In this document: in pieces, positions 44,781-59,500 of the stretch
How the letters are laid out: the number at the start of each line of letters is the position of its first letter
Numbering within the stretch: position 1 is the first letter of the stretch
Source of the DNA: Echinometra lucunter
Lineage: Eukaryota; Echinodermata; Echinoidea; Camarodonta; Echinometridae
DNA: 64,000 nucleotides
Direction of reading: 5' to 3'
Assembly: GCA_029962745.1 (NCBI GenBank)
Contig: CM057152.1
Span: forward strand, 26,472,507 to 26,536,506
The notes under the pieces: model-generated
Told to the model about the DNA's origin: nothing
The model's input: only the letters and a program-made list of their open reading frames with translations
Databases searched by the model: none
Translations under genes and position numbers: made by a program

Positions 44781-45584
44781 AGTGGTTCACTGTCAAAATA
44801 TTACAAGTTTTCTAACAGCAAACAGGTGGCACATTCAACACAAGTCCTTTTGCTATTTTGGGCAGAACAATATCAAGAGAACAATAATGATAATAATAGA
44901 AAATGAGATCTGTAAAGCACCAAATCCACATGAAACCGAATGCTAAATGTGAAGAGCTAGATTCAAAAATATTTTGCACGTTAGCCTGACCAACAGAAAT
45001 GCTAACCCAATATTCTTGGCATGTGATTATTATGCCATCAAAATATATTATTTGATTTTGACGAGATAATACCTTGCCAAATCTGTTCACATTGGCATAC
45101 TGGTTGGGGATTTGGGGGTTAGGCAGCAGCCCCCCCCCTTCCCATGTAAATGTTCCATGCAAAAAAAAACAAACAGACTTCGCCCCCCTCAAAAATTTTG
45201 GCTCATTACAACATCCTGTTAAGTTATTTTGTTTTTTAAAGGTGGAACTTATTTCACTGCAATTCATCCAACCTTAAATTCTGTCAAATTTTTATCTGGA
45301 AAATATCAGATGAAATACATTTTACATTATATGATACCTAGATAGATCCCTGTCATTTGATTGGTTGTTTGATATTCATCATTTGTCCCATTGCACTATG
45401 ACGTCATCAATCGTGCAAAAGTGGCTCCATTTACCGTGCAATTTTGGATCCATACGATTTGCTCCATTGCACGCTGGCCGAGAGCCCGGCACACTACGTA
45501 CGCTTGCGTTTGCAGTAAACAGCGCGCTAGCGTATAGCGCTATTGATTTATTGCGATTTGATCTATTTTTAGGTGTAATATAAA

Positions 45585-45751
45585 ACAAATAATGAATGTT
45601 TTTTCATTCGTGCAATGGACAGAATATTTCATTCGGTGAAAGATGAAATTATTGATCCATTCAACTTGGCTGCGCCTCGTTGAATGGATCATTTCATCTT
45701 TCACCTCATGAAATATTCTGTCCATTGCACTCATAAACATTCATTATTTGT
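45585..45751. mobile_element. Foldback element, about 75-bp arms
   Basis: Arms 45585-45665 and 45679-45751 (caatggacagaatatttcat, ggtgaaagatgaaat, gatccattcaac and inverses) around ttggctgcgcctc. Neighbouring CpG-rich DNA 45350-45540 (cattgcactatgacgtcatc, acgctggccgagagcccggc) may be part of the same insertion. Confidence 0.7.
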
Positions 45752-47392
45752 ATACCATTGCACATTCTGCAACATGAACACACTTCTAAATGTATACATT
45801 GTACACTTATATCTATTTATGAAAACACACATACTGTACCTATATTTCATGACCTCGCAGGTCTATAAACATCTAAAATCTGAAAGCTTACATTGTTTTA
45901 ATACACATACAGTATATATATACCTGGCCATGAATTAAATATGTAGAATACTTGGTGTTGTGTATTCAGCAACTATTTGATATTGAATGGAAAACACATC
46001 ATGAATGTAAACATGTAAATCTTGGAGTAATCAAATTTACAAAATTTACAACACACAGGTGCATATATTCATCAAACAATATGAAAAACAGTCATTTTGG
46101 TTTCTCAGAGTAACATTTCAAATCAGAAATATAAAAAATACTTTAAAAAATCAAAATGTCATTATACATATTGCCTCTGCATAGATCGGTGGTACCAGTA
46201 TTATGAGTAATAAGTGGGAATACTGAAAAATTACAGCAAAAGTTTACAATGATTTGGAAGCACAGACATAACAAGACATATAATACTAAAATGCACGGTA
46301 TAAGATATTTTTCTAAATTGCAAATTCATACTCATTCACTAATCACTTAAAGAAATACTGTTTCCATGTTAGTCATATGCAAAGAAGAATATTATTATTT
46401 GAAGAGAGAAAAATACCTTTATCCAAAAAAATTCATATTTCCATGGGCAATCTACATATTTTGTTCAAGACAATCAATAATTCTGAAGTTTTGCAAACAG
46501 CTCTTATATATTCAAAGTTATAAAACTAAACAAGAACAACTTTACAGTAAAATTACTCACCAATGCATACAATAAAAAATATCACATACAATATTAAAGC
46601 AGTCTTTCTTTTTGCATATAGTCATGTTACAAATTTCAAATTAAGGAAGCTATTTTAAAAGTATGCATATGAATTAAAAGCACATTACATATCAACTACA
46701 TGTGGCATTTTGGTGCATCATCAAAATATGCATGTTTTGAAACATTTCTTTCTGCTCTTCTCAAAATTATTGACAACAAATATGGATGCTAGATGTATAT
46801 AAAGATTAACATAGTCAGTACTGAGTTACATGACACATTTAGGGCCTTAATTTCTTTGCATGAAATTTGTTTTCAAGCGTGGAAGACAGAAACAGGTTGG
46901 GCAAAATATAGAACATGTTTGTATGAAATGCGTAGATAAGACCTTAATGAAAAAAAATACTGAAAATTTCATTGCATATGGCTTGACTATATTTCATAAA
47001 TGCCTCTGAACATATTTACTCATATATTCATTCATCCTGCATATGTAACAAAGATTTTTTCAACTGTTTGTGCATCCTACCTAAATTCAGGTATTGTATT
47101 GTTGGAAAAAAAGAGACAATAAACCATTCATACAAGGTATAAAAACTTCTATAAACACTAAAATACAGTACATTTCTAAGAAATATTTAAAAATTCAATA
47201 TCTGTATGACCTCAGAATGAGCACAATTTGGAATGCATTGAAGTAAAAACTGACCAAACAGTTCAACATTAGAATATCCAAAAACTGCAAATTTTCCTGA
47301 AATTCACACAAATTTACATAAATCCTACACTATTTACAATACTGTACATAAAATGTTGTTGCTTTGAAAACTGACACTACCTCCCACCACCA

Positions 47393-47507
47393 TCAAAGAT
47401 CAGCCCCTCTTGTTGATCTATTACGCTCTCTCTGTGATGATGGAGTTCTTATCAAGTCCTTGGACTCATCTAACTGCTGGTGTAGTTGGGCTACTGTACT
47501 CTGATAT
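47393..47507 (-). CDS. Coiled-coil gene, last coding exon
   Basis: Completes the split Arg, then YQSTVAQLHQQLDESKDLIR and TPSSQRERNRSTRGADL, stop TGA (47395-47393). The tail is basic and Ser/Thr-rich with RTPSS-type sites of possible phosphorylation (inference). Confidence 0.85.
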
Positions 47508-50500
47508 CTGACAAGATAGCAGACAAAGAAACTACATTAAATGCCATTAAGCATCATGGCAATCGTTTTTTTCGTTCATCTCATTACTTTATGATTGAGT
47601 TGAGCTACAGAGCTTTGATATTTCAAGAAGGTGAATTTATATGTTTCTTTCACTTTACAGAGAGAGAGAGAGAGAGAGAAAGCAAAGGGGGGGGGGAGGA
47701 AAGAGAACTAATAGTTACACAATGTACATAGTGATTTTTACCACTGTAATTAAGCCAATTCTACTCTTCAGGGTGAGTTGCTTAGAAGCAACATCTTTGT
47801 CTAATTTATCCATTTTCTCTCATGCTCTCTGGTTGTTCCTATAGGTTCATAATACATATACATTTTCATAGCACTGATCTGTTTTTTCTGTTTATGCTTT
47901 CATGCTTTCAGTGCATATTAAAAGGAGCTAAATATGAATCAAACATCTCATTCACACATAAATTGTAAGTAAATTTCTGTCTGACTTGAATAGGTTTAGA
48001 TACATGGTATCAGTATTTCAACAATTACCTGTTGTATTTCTCCTCAATGCGCTGTCTTTCTTTTTCCAGTTCCTATAAGTGAAAAAAAAAGAAGAAGAAA
48101 AGACAAACAAAAGCATGAAAAGGTTCACTTAGAATGTCACAAATACAGTATGACAGTTAGTTGTAGCAGAGTCCCCCAGCATATGCTCAAAGTGGCACAG
48201 ATTCATATACTAAAACAATACTAATAAGCTGTTACAAGTCTCATTTGTATCAAATTTGAAATTTGTTATGGAATAAAAACCTGCTAATCAGAAATGAAAT
48301 AAAATTTGCATTTGTGTTCTGTGTAACTTTTTTTCTTCATTGTTCTACATGCTAGAAGTAAATTGGGATATATTTTCAGACACAATAGTATGGAACAAAA
48401 TAAAAACTTTTTCTAAGTATGAACTTTGGTAAGTGATCCATAGAGGTAGTAGAAAGTCATGGACTACAAAATAAGTACATGCAAACTTCAGAAATTAATC
48501 TTCCTGTAATTAACATCATGCTTTCTCCCTCTCACATTCCAAATCAATAACATTGTTAATTACACCAGCACATCTGCTATTCATAGTGTGAATTTCACCA
48601 ATATATTTCAAGGAGGAATGTTATCTACAAAACTTGTAAATATCTGTCAATCATAGTAGATTTCAAATTTGAAACCATTTCTGACATCAAATTTCACAAA
48701 GACACATTCTCTCACAGTCTTAAGAATAGAAATAAAAATCATAAGCTACTAAGTTTTCAAGTAACAACGGGTCATTTCATTTACAAGGCAAATAGTAAAT
48801 TCTCCCAGATTTTATGGCAGTTCCATTACCAATCCACATCATTGCATTGAGTGATCTTGATTTTTAAAAAACTTTGTACTATTTCTTTTCTGAATTTAAT
48901 ATTTCTTTGAAGATATGCTTAATACATAACAAAGAGAATGCTTGGAAATACAAGGATTGAAAGAGCGTGGAGGATGTGCCCACTAAGTTCCAAGTTTACG
49001 CCCTTCTACAGGAAACAAGTGCCAGTAACAAATAAAATATAAAACAACATAATTTGTGCAAGATGAAGTACATATTGGGCACGCATGTGAAGTGGTGTGA
49101 GTGACTGTTTGACGCTGCCTACCCAGGTAACCCTGAACATAACACTAACCTAAAAATAACCAACAGCAAGACCCAAACTTTCTGATAAAATGGAAGCCTG
49201 AGCAACTGTTGCATCACCTTTATAAAATCTACATACATTATTACATAACTCACACCTAGATCTTTATCTCTTTTTTTAAATTCTTTTTTTATTAAAAGTT
49301 TGCAAGAGTTTCCAGTGTTAGTGCTTTCCAATAAGATATGATACATGTACACGATTGACAGCAATGCCCCATGTAGATGTGAGTGCTTATTATTCTGTGC
49401 TCTTTAATGCTGTAGTTGGGCCCACTAACTTGTACCTTATTTGCCTCTGATTATGGCATTCATATTGCCATTAACTTCCAGTAATCTTGATTAATGAATT
49501 TAAAATTTCATTAGTGATGATTTGTTAAACAATAGGTTTAGTGAGAACAATCACATAACAAGGATCTAATAGTTTTGTTGTATAAAACAAATGATGCATG
49601 TCATCATTCATCTGGTACACAATCTATCAGCTCTTGAGTCTTGATGAGCCTGTGTGCACCTAAACCTAATGGTCTTGTTTTACCATCCTTTGCTTTATAA
49701 GAGATATAGTTATGTAAGATAGGTGCACAAAGGCTCATCTCATGCTGGCAGATTGATGAGCTTATGTTTATGAATCACTTGTACAAAGTAGATTTATGAA
49801 GTATGAAAGAAGAATATACTTACCCTGAGTCTATCAAACTCTGAGTTAGAGGAGGAAGAAGGTGGAGGTGGTAGATGATCTGGCTCAGTAAGTCTTTCAA
49901 TTGACCTATCAAGAATCTTAGCCCCCTAAAATTAAAATGGACAAAAGCATAATATGTATATTACATTTCTTCAAAAGTGAAAATGAAGTAGCCTTGTGGT
50001 CAGCAGTTTTGATCTTTCAAGATGTTGATGTAAAAAAAAAAACTTTAAGCTGACACTAAGCTAACAACCAATGATACCTTGGTTACCACATTTGTGATTT
50101 TCAGAGCATACAATGGAACAAGGACTTAGACACTAATTCCATACCATATAATATCATACACTGACTTGGTTGCACACTTGAGATCCCATGGTTAAAGAGG
50201 AAGCTCTTCATATGCAATATTGAAAATTATCAGTGTTTGCACAAAACAACAATGACAACAAAAAAGGGTTTAATTTTTTAAAAGATACAGGGTTCCATTC
50301 AACTCAGAGAATGGCTATATCTTTCACCTCATAACCCCCCCCCCCCGACTTTGCATTAATTTTTGTTGGCATGATACTCTGGATTTTCATATCATATGGC
50401 ATTGCTGATGAGCTACAGTGTATGCGTATGACTATGTTTACCAATGGCCCAAAATGAAAAAAAAACAAAAAACATAGTGCCTCCGCTCCATCCCTGGTAA

Positions 50501-53500
50501 GTGATATGAGAGCACCAAAAATAAATTTTCCAATTCAAAGAAAGTATGCACCAACAAATTTCACAGATTGATTACCATTGTTGGTACTTTGTTGGTCCCC
50601 TTGGGAGAGAATTTCCCTTTGGTATTTTTCCAACAAGTCTCTGTGCTAGGTAATAACCTGTTGGATATGATTTTATCTGGTATAATAACACATTTTCCAT
50701 AGAATCTAGCCCAAGTTATCTCAGCTTAGTATTCAATGCATTAACCCATTCATAACAGGAATTATTTGAAGCCTAATTTGATCAGGGCCCCGTTTCTTAA
50801 AACTTGCTACCAGTAATAACTGCCACATTTCTATGGCAAAATTTGCTCTAAGCCAATCAGATGCAAGGATTTCAGTAGCTTATAACAGTTATTGCAACTT
50901 GTTATTGATAACAAGTTTTATAAAACAGGCCCAGCTTTTCTTCAAGTTGGCAATACCAGTATCCTTTCTTCTTTTTTTTTTTTTAAACTGCATTTTTTCT
51001 TAGAAAAATCATGTATCTGAAATAAAAACAAATTGACACGAAGTATGTTAAGCAGTGAAAAAGTTGCCAGTTTGTGTAGAAAAACAGTGATTTCCATCAT
51101 GTTGCTAATTTGAGGATTTTAGTGATTATTTTTCTTTTAAAAATTATCAGCATCAAATGACAAATACTGCCACAGCCAAAATGGTAGAATTGTTTTGCTC
51201 TTTCTGCTGATCATGTATTTGGTATGATTTTTAGGGCTCTGTATCAAAAGTTACTGGGCAAAACAACACAATGTAGACCCTCTGCCATGAATGATTTAAA
51301 ATTATGGGCATAATGCAGTTGCAAGAAGTCTGAGTGAAATGGAAAACGTGCATGTAGTAGCAGTAGTAGTAAAAGTAGTAGTCGTTGTAGTAGACTGTAT
51401 TGGATAACTTTTTACAGTAGCACAAGGCTAACATGCCGTGGATAATTTGCCGCAATTCCAGGTAAAGTAATAAAGCATACCAGTATGAATAGAAAGAATG
51501 AGCTTAGGACAGGATCCTACCTCTCTGATGTGTTCTTCCATGTTGTCTACCTGCTTCTCTAAAGACTTGACGGTATGGACTCTCTCAAGGTTCTGCAGCT
51601 GTAAATCTGGAGAGAATAATAACAATAATAATCACAATTTTTTTCAAATGCTGACTTTACGAGACGATTCTAGAAAAAGCTTCATGTTTATAGTGGTTGT
51701 ATGAGACATGTTCCAGTAACTCTTGCTCAAGAGTAAATTTCCTACACTAACCCAATTTTTATCTGAACTTTGTTATGAATTCATTGTTTTATGCCACATC
51801 TTTTACGTTCTGAGCCATATTATGTTAGAATATTGCAGGAACTTTTTACTGTGATATTTTTCTACACATAATGTATAATACCTTGATTTATTTTTATTAC
51901 AGTATACAGGTATATATCTCCTTTTGTAATTTTCTATTAACATTCATGATTTTTAGAATCAGGACCATAATGTAAAATAATTTTTAACTGATCTTGTCAT
52001 CCTGACTAAATATGTGTGAATGAAAATAAAAATAAATAAGAATAACTTCAACCCTGCACCAAATACTATACCTATACCTAACCCTGACCATCAAAATCCC
52101 TTACATTTCAGAAGAATCGCACATAAAAGCAAAAGTATCTTATGTTACTGACAAAGAGGGGCTTAAACTATGACTTCATGTCTTATTGTCTCTAGACCAA
52201 AGTAAAGAAAATAGATGAGTAGCCAGTAGTAAAATAGAAATTCTTTTAATGTTATGAGTGCAATAAATTGGATTCAAAGCCAAATCTAGGATGAAGGTCA
52301 AATCATTTTGGCCTGTATTCATAAAGATGGACCGATTTTTAATAAACTCATTGATTTATTGAGTGCTAACTCATGTATTCCATAGGAATTATCATAATTA
52401 TGGAATGAAATGCTAAAACAAAATTGATTCGGTCTTTTAATTAAAATAACGTACATGTAATTTTCAAATACTGACTTTCAAATGACAGGTCTCCTATATA
52501 TGGTTTTGTTAACAAACTTATCAAAGGATTTTTTGAAGGGATGAAGAGGTGGACACTCCATTAATCAGTGAACTGTAAACTCGACCACATTTATAGATAA
52601 GGGCAGTATTCTGAAATTGTTTTAACTTTTTGGTGACTTTGTTACATCTTTGTTCAATCTGCACATGATCCTAATTTACACATGCACATTAAGATAATAT
52701 CATGAGATAATTGGTATTCTGAAATTGTCGTATCTTTTGTTTATCTTATCTTCCATGGTCATTACAACAAAAATTTTCAATAGCTGGAGGCTGTTGTATC
52801 TCATGATGTCTGTAATTTTTTGAGCTCAGAAAGAGACAGTTCATGGTAGACCACCAAGATGACAACTGTGTGTAAAACACTTACAGAAGAGACTTTTTCA
52901 AGAAATCAAAGAATGAGGGAATCAATGATTTGAAACGACATTGCATCTTCATTCAAGCAAGGGAGGGCATGAGACATGTTGTTAATTAAAATTGATTGCA
53001 CATAGTGCATATAAAACACATAATTCTCGCATTTCACTCTAGAGCGTTAATGGGTCGACAACAGTACCATCAACACCTTGCACTAGTTGCCTGTTCTGCT
53101 TCTATTATCAATGATTGCAGACTTCATTTTCCCTGTGCTCTCCCTGCTAGTTCTACTAACTCATCCTTCTTCTTCCCTGCACTTGGGATCCCTCGGTCAG
53201 TTAAACATTTCTTCAATTGGTCAACTCTCACTTGCGGTGTCCTGCTATCTTGGAAAAAAAAAATAGTTGTCGACCCTTGAGTGAGAAAATAGGCCTCTCA
53301 TGGTATGGACATTGGGGGCGAATGCATTGTGAAACGCGAGAATTGATCAAAGGTTCCTGAAATTGTTACATGCAAAGTACATCCATATGTTTTCATTAAG
53401 AGGTGCTCCTATTTGTTCCCCTCTATACATGTATGTGAGATCCCAGATTTACATTAACATTAGTAATTTTTATGGATACTGGACAAAGAGACTCTACTGT

Positions 53501-56500
53501 GATATTCACTTTACAAAAGCAAGCCATTACTGTTTAATTATGATTTCTTTCTCCTCACCTTGCTTCTCATATTGGAGATCTCGCACCAGTTCCTCAGTTC
53601 TGTCCAACTGTGTCTCATAGGCATATTTATCAGTTAAATAATCTCTCTTCAAGTCATTCAGCTCTGATCTGCTACGATTGAGGTTCTCTCGAAGTTTACT
53701 GCGGTGGTCTATCTGCTTCCTTATTCTTTTTGCAGCCAGTACAGCTTGCTCTAATAGGTAAGAATCCAGAAGCATCACTGTAATCATATTTCTTAAAATA
53801 TAAATATCCAAATATCTTTTTAGCACTAAACTGCTATTGTCTGCTCAAGATATTTTTAAAAAATGTTTCATGGGTAAGATAAAAACAGCCAAGAGGGTTC
53901 AAACTTATATATAAACAGAAAAATTCAATCACAATTAATTTTTCTCCAGGTCAAGATGACCGATGACTCTTCTTAGCTTTTTGTTGATGAATTAGTCTCT
54001 CTTTGGCTTCTTTTAGGCTCCTTTATTTTCTTTTATGTTGTTGTTGTTCTTTTTGGCCTTAACCCTAAAAAGGCTGGGGGGGGGGGGGGTGGAATCCATC
54101 CCCCTAGACGTTTCGCGCGATATGTCGCAACGCGCTTAGATGTCGCCACGACACTGCATAACTTTTTTCTGTAGCATCTCGCGCATCTTTTGAGACAGCA
54201 TTCGTGACATCCGGGTACGCAGTTCCAAAGTTACGCAACATTTTGTACTCGCATGTCGGATTAAAAATTGCTCAAAAACGTGATTTCATGTACAAATCCA
54301 ATACAAATTGTGTTTTCAGCAAAAATTCATAAATGTATGATTATTTTTACTATTAATGATCAAAATCAATTAGTTTTAGTCTGGTTATGATCCAAATAGT
54401 ACTGCCGACAAATTTCATCCAAAGAACCATTAAAAAACAAATAGTTGAAAAACAAAGAAATAAATAAGAAATTTCAAAAACAATGAAATACATAAGAAAT
54501 TAGATTTGATACCGATTTTTTTTTCATGTATACTTGTTAACAACACTACAAAGAGTATTTACAACAAAGATAAGATTATTTGGAGCTTCATCTAGTGATA
54601 TATAGCAAACAGTCTGATTTATGCATAAATTAGCATAATTAATCACCTAATGAATTATTTCATAGAATTTAACTACGGAAATTGGTAGATGATGTCAAGG
54701 GTGACGTGCATGCCAATTTTCGGCCCAATTGCGCGGTCGACGGCCGGGATCTCAAGGGGGTGGAATCTGCCCCCCCCCCCAGGTATAGCATCGCTCAACA
54801 ATCCCGGCCTGAGTAGCAGTATTCCCACCTTAAGATCAGCCAGCATGCCATCAGGTGAGCCATGGGATCGTGAGAAGGGTTGTGGTACAAGGTAATCATC
54901 ACCATTCTCACTGACCAGTCCCACAAGAACGTCCACCTCACGGACCAGACCACGGACATCATTCTCATGGTCAGTTCGGAGGTTTTCAAGGGCTAGTTCT
55001 GCTCTCTGCAAATGATTCACCAACACTGATGATCTGCATCAAAGTGAAAGTAATGGTGAGTAATAATTATGATTATAATAACTTTGTGTTCTTCTACAAC
55101 ATAGATCATATACATTTATCAAGATTCTAGATCAAGGTCATTTGAGGTCACATTGTTATAGAGTACCTGCAAGACTCTTTTTACATACCTTAAAGTTTAT
55201 CTGCAAGACTCTCTTATGACACATAACTTGGTAACTGTTGGTCCAATGGCAACCAAACTTGGGTGATGTATGCACTAGGGGTAACATCATGTTGTGGTGC
55301 TGTCAGAGGTCACATGGTGAGGTCAAAGGTCATTTGAGGTCAAATGTTAGAGTTTACCTGCAAGACTCTCTTATGACAAAAAACTTTGCAACCGTTGCTC
55401 CCTTTTCAACTAAGCTTGGATCATAGATGTACTTGGGGGACCTTCATGTTATAGTGGTATCAGAGGTCACATGGTAAGGTCAAAGGTCATTTTATTTCAA
55501 ACATTTAAGTTTACCTGCAAGACTCTCTTATTGGCACATGTTGCTGCAATAGCAACCTAATTTGGGTGATAGATGCACTAGGGGTACATTCATGCTATTG
55601 TGCCGTCAGGTCACATGGTAAGGTTAAAGGTCTTTTTAGGTCAAACATTAAAGTTTACCTGCAAGACCTTCTTGTGACATCAAACTTGGTTAGGGATGTA
55701 CTTGGGGAAACCTTCATGTTATTTAGTCACGGGTGGGCGAGACACAATCTTGTATTGCCTTGTTATATAAGAAACCTGGGTTTGAGTTAGGGTAATTGTG
55801 ATTTTTTGGTTGAGGTAATCTGCAGGTGCTCAAGTCCAGAATTGTCCACAAACCTGTTATCGCCAACTTCCACGAGCTGGGCTTGCTCCTCAAATCCAGC
55901 ACGGATCCTGTCAAAATTTCTCCTGAGCTTGAGATTCTCATCATCCAGATGACGTATCTCTTCCCCCATTTTCTCTACCTCGCTGTTTCCTCTCTCTACC
56001 TGACGACGAAGGGACTTGGCCAAAGATCTTGCCTCTGCTGATTCAATCTGTAAGAAATACAGATGATAAGTGCAAGTTAAACACTCACACTGGGAGAAAA
56101 GGCTTGATGGTCACTATGATTAATGATCATTTTTCATTTTTTTTAAATTTCAGGGCTTGGTGAGCATGCTGCAGACACAAACACATTTCTATTCTTCTTC
56201 TGTAAACTAATATCATTCATTGTTTCTCAGCTTTGTATTCACCATGACTAAAAGAATATTTGTTGATTTGCTGAATAGAAAGTAATAGCACGAACCAAAT
56301 CGGTCAATACTCTGGAATTCAAATGGTTGCCAGTATTTATCTAGGGGTGTTTAAAATGGGGATAGTTGCCCTGGTACATTTTTATTCATGTGGAATAAAT
56401 TTTCAACAGATTTACTAATTTGTGAAGCTTTGTTAGATCAATTTCATCCTCACACCAAAAAGAAAATTTAGAAGGACCATTCAGTCTATAAAATATTAAT

Positions 56501-59500
56501 GATAACTACTAGTGAAATGCTCCACTGGTTTAATCTTTAGGCTTAAGTGGTTGCTGGTATCTCTCTGGTGTAGGGGTTCTAGTACTAGGATTGTAGTCTT
56601 GAGATGTCCTTTCTGAGAATGATGCAAAATGAATCTCTAATTGATAAAGTGATTTGTAAATTCTTGTTAGATCAATTAAGAACAGAATGTTCTTGTATTT
56701 TCAAATGACATAAAAAGAGCATTAAACTCACTTTGAGAGCTTGGATCTCTGCTTCTGATTCAGCTTTCTCACACTTCAATCTCCTCATCAGATCTTGAAT
56801 GATTTTGCTTTCATTGACCTACAAAACAATATGCAGATATATGTTGATGAAAGAAGTAAATTTTATGAATTAAAGACAAAATCACTGACCCCCAGTTACA
56901 GTGGCTGTTTGTAAAGAAGCTTCCACAAAATAACTCTACATCCTTATATATATATACAATCTAAACATAAATATACAAAGAGTCAATCATATATATATAT
57001 ATATACACACACACAAATATTTAAATTCTTTTCTGTTCAATTAAGACAGAATCAACCTACTGTACAACATCAAGGCTCAAATTCACAACCTTCACATCTC
57101 TAGTCAAATACTTAAATGTCTGATTTACTCATGATTAATAAAAGTAGTGATTCAAGAGAAAAAAGATGAGAGGTTATGTTTACCTTGGCTGTTTCCATTT
57201 CATTGTGTAGTTTCTCTGTTAAAGCTACGTTGTAGTCCTGGACCTAATAGGTGAGAAAAAGGCAACTCATCATTTCTAGAAAAAATATATCTTATTCCAG
57301 TTCCTTTCTTGACTAAAGTTGACTCTACAACAGAACTACCTAAAACCAAGGAACAGGAAGAACAAGTGAACTGCAATTACAAGACTTGACCAGGTTTCTT
57401 ACATCAAAATATTAGAAATCGATAAAAGAGATGCAATGGTCATCAGAATATGACAGCTACAAAGAAGGAACACTAACAAATGCGTCCCATTACATAATGA
57501 CAAGAGATAATACAGCAGACAAGGAAAACAATTTCTGTAAAACACTAACAACTCTTTATGGAACAGTTTGTTGAGCTCCTCTCCTTTCAGCTCCATCCAC
57601 ATGTGGCTAGTTCTCATAAAGGCTGTAATGCCACACGACATGAAACTTCCATTATCACAGCAATGCTTGCCCATAAACATGACACACTGCACTACAACAA
57701 CAGAACTGCAGATTGATAAGATCAATACAGTTGATAAGAGACCCAAGTGATTGTGCAGCAGATGGGACACAACAATATAAACACAATATAATGCAACAAT
57801 GCATTCCACATCCACTACTTCAAGGCAGACTACTAAAGGCCATGTTCCATGGACATGTTGTAGCACTCATCAATAGCAGTAGAATGGCTTCTTATTTATG
57901 ATCAATATTGCATATATTGGAAGCTTCCTCAATTGATCATGATGACAAAAGGAACAAAGGAACACACGCACACTGCATGAAATATGCTGACAACTTTACA
58001 TCTTCTCAAAAGAACAGAAGAACAGCAAGACTTTTCCTTGGGGGGGTGGTGGGGGGGGGGGGGGAGGGGGAGGCATACTGCACAAGGTCTACAGATCTTC
58101 TTGGAACTACATACATTTTAATACCAAAAACCAACATTGCCAACCTCTGTTCAGCCTCTCCTTTTATTTGAAGTTCATCTTGTTTTACTATTTTCTTTTA
58201 TCTATCATTGTTCAATATAAGAGCATCAAAAACACAAAGAACAAACTCAAAACATAGGTATCAAGGTGCAGCCAAGACTGTTCAAATATGAATAACTTAC
58301 ATGTACTCTGCACATGAAAAATAAGGTCAACATGAATCCAATGCCACTTTGAATATGATGTCGCTTTTTTGGGAAAAAAAAAGTTTTAAACAAGATGAAT
58401 GTGACTGCATATAGCTCTGCCTTAATTCATTAAACTTCATTGCTCAAACAGTTCTTGAATTATTGTGATAACCAGAATAAAAAAAAACAAAAACAAAAAC
58501 AAAAACAAACCAAAAACCCCTACAATTTTATAATTGATCTCTTTGATCTTTGACCTAACAACCCAAAAGTCTGATCAGTTTGCCTCATCATAGTCATGCA
58601 AGCAAAAGTTAAAAGAGAGAGCTAAGAAAAGTAACAAGTCTTTTTAATTATATGCACATTGACCTCTATGACCTTTGACCTTTGACTACACCCAAAAATC
58701 TAATCAAATCGTCTTTCATGGTGATGCATATTAACACTGAGTTTTAAGTTCATAATTCAAGTAGTTCTTGAGATACTGCTAGACAAATTTGAAACCTAAA
58801 TTTTGGAACCAATGTTCGTGACCTTTAACCTTTGACCTCAAGCTCATACCTCAAATGGTTCTTGAGATAAATGGCACATGTTAATGTAGCTAACACCGAA
58901 ATTTCATTAAATGAACTCTGTGACCTTTGATCTATGACCTACATAATCTGTCATTTCCTACATACTAGGACCAAGTTTGAAGTTCATATCTCCAACGGTT
59001 CTTGAGATATTGCATTAATGAAAAAGCAGGACAGACTGATGGACAACCCACCCACTTCGGTGGGCAGAGGCATAAAAATGAACGAAATTTTATGACCATG
59101 TTAGTATCTAACAAGTAGGGCTTAACCGATATCCGCATCAGAGATCGGTGAGTGTCGATTCTTGGCCGCATCGGCAAAACATCGGAATCGGTAGATATTT
59201 TGATGGCTGTGCCGATGCGGAACCGATGGAAGCAACTTTTTTTTTTTTTTACCTTTTTCTCCTCCGTGATGTTTAAAAACAAACTTATGATAGTAGCAGA
59301 AATTATTAAAACTCCGTTATGTTTAAAAATGAAGGCACAATAGAAGTAGAAATTACTGAAACTCCCTCATGTTTAGAAAATGAATGCACGATAGAAAATT
59401 AATTATGCAAACTCACTAATGTTTCAAAAATGATGTACGATAGAAGCAAAATTATTTAAACCCTGTCATGTCTAGAAAATGAATGCACAATAGAAATAGG

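Larger units (their letters stand above)
41930..47392 (-). other. AT-rich tract after the coiled-coil stop, probable 3' UTR
   Basis: No coding exon seen. As downstream of GTPBP2, a long AT-rich tract follows the stop codon. A minus-strand AATAAA (plus-strand tttatt, 41959-41964) lies just above the TGACCTTTGACC repeat block and is a candidate polyadenylation signal. The tract contains a SINE (43385-43605), a LINE tail (44652-44780) and a foldback (45585-45751), so part of it may be intergenic. Confidence 0.3.

Noticed and set aside
57399..57866. 155-codon hydrophobic minus-strand frame
   Set aside because: Starts with GTG, no upstream acceptor or family resemblance, and it lies in an intron whose flanking exons already join in phase.
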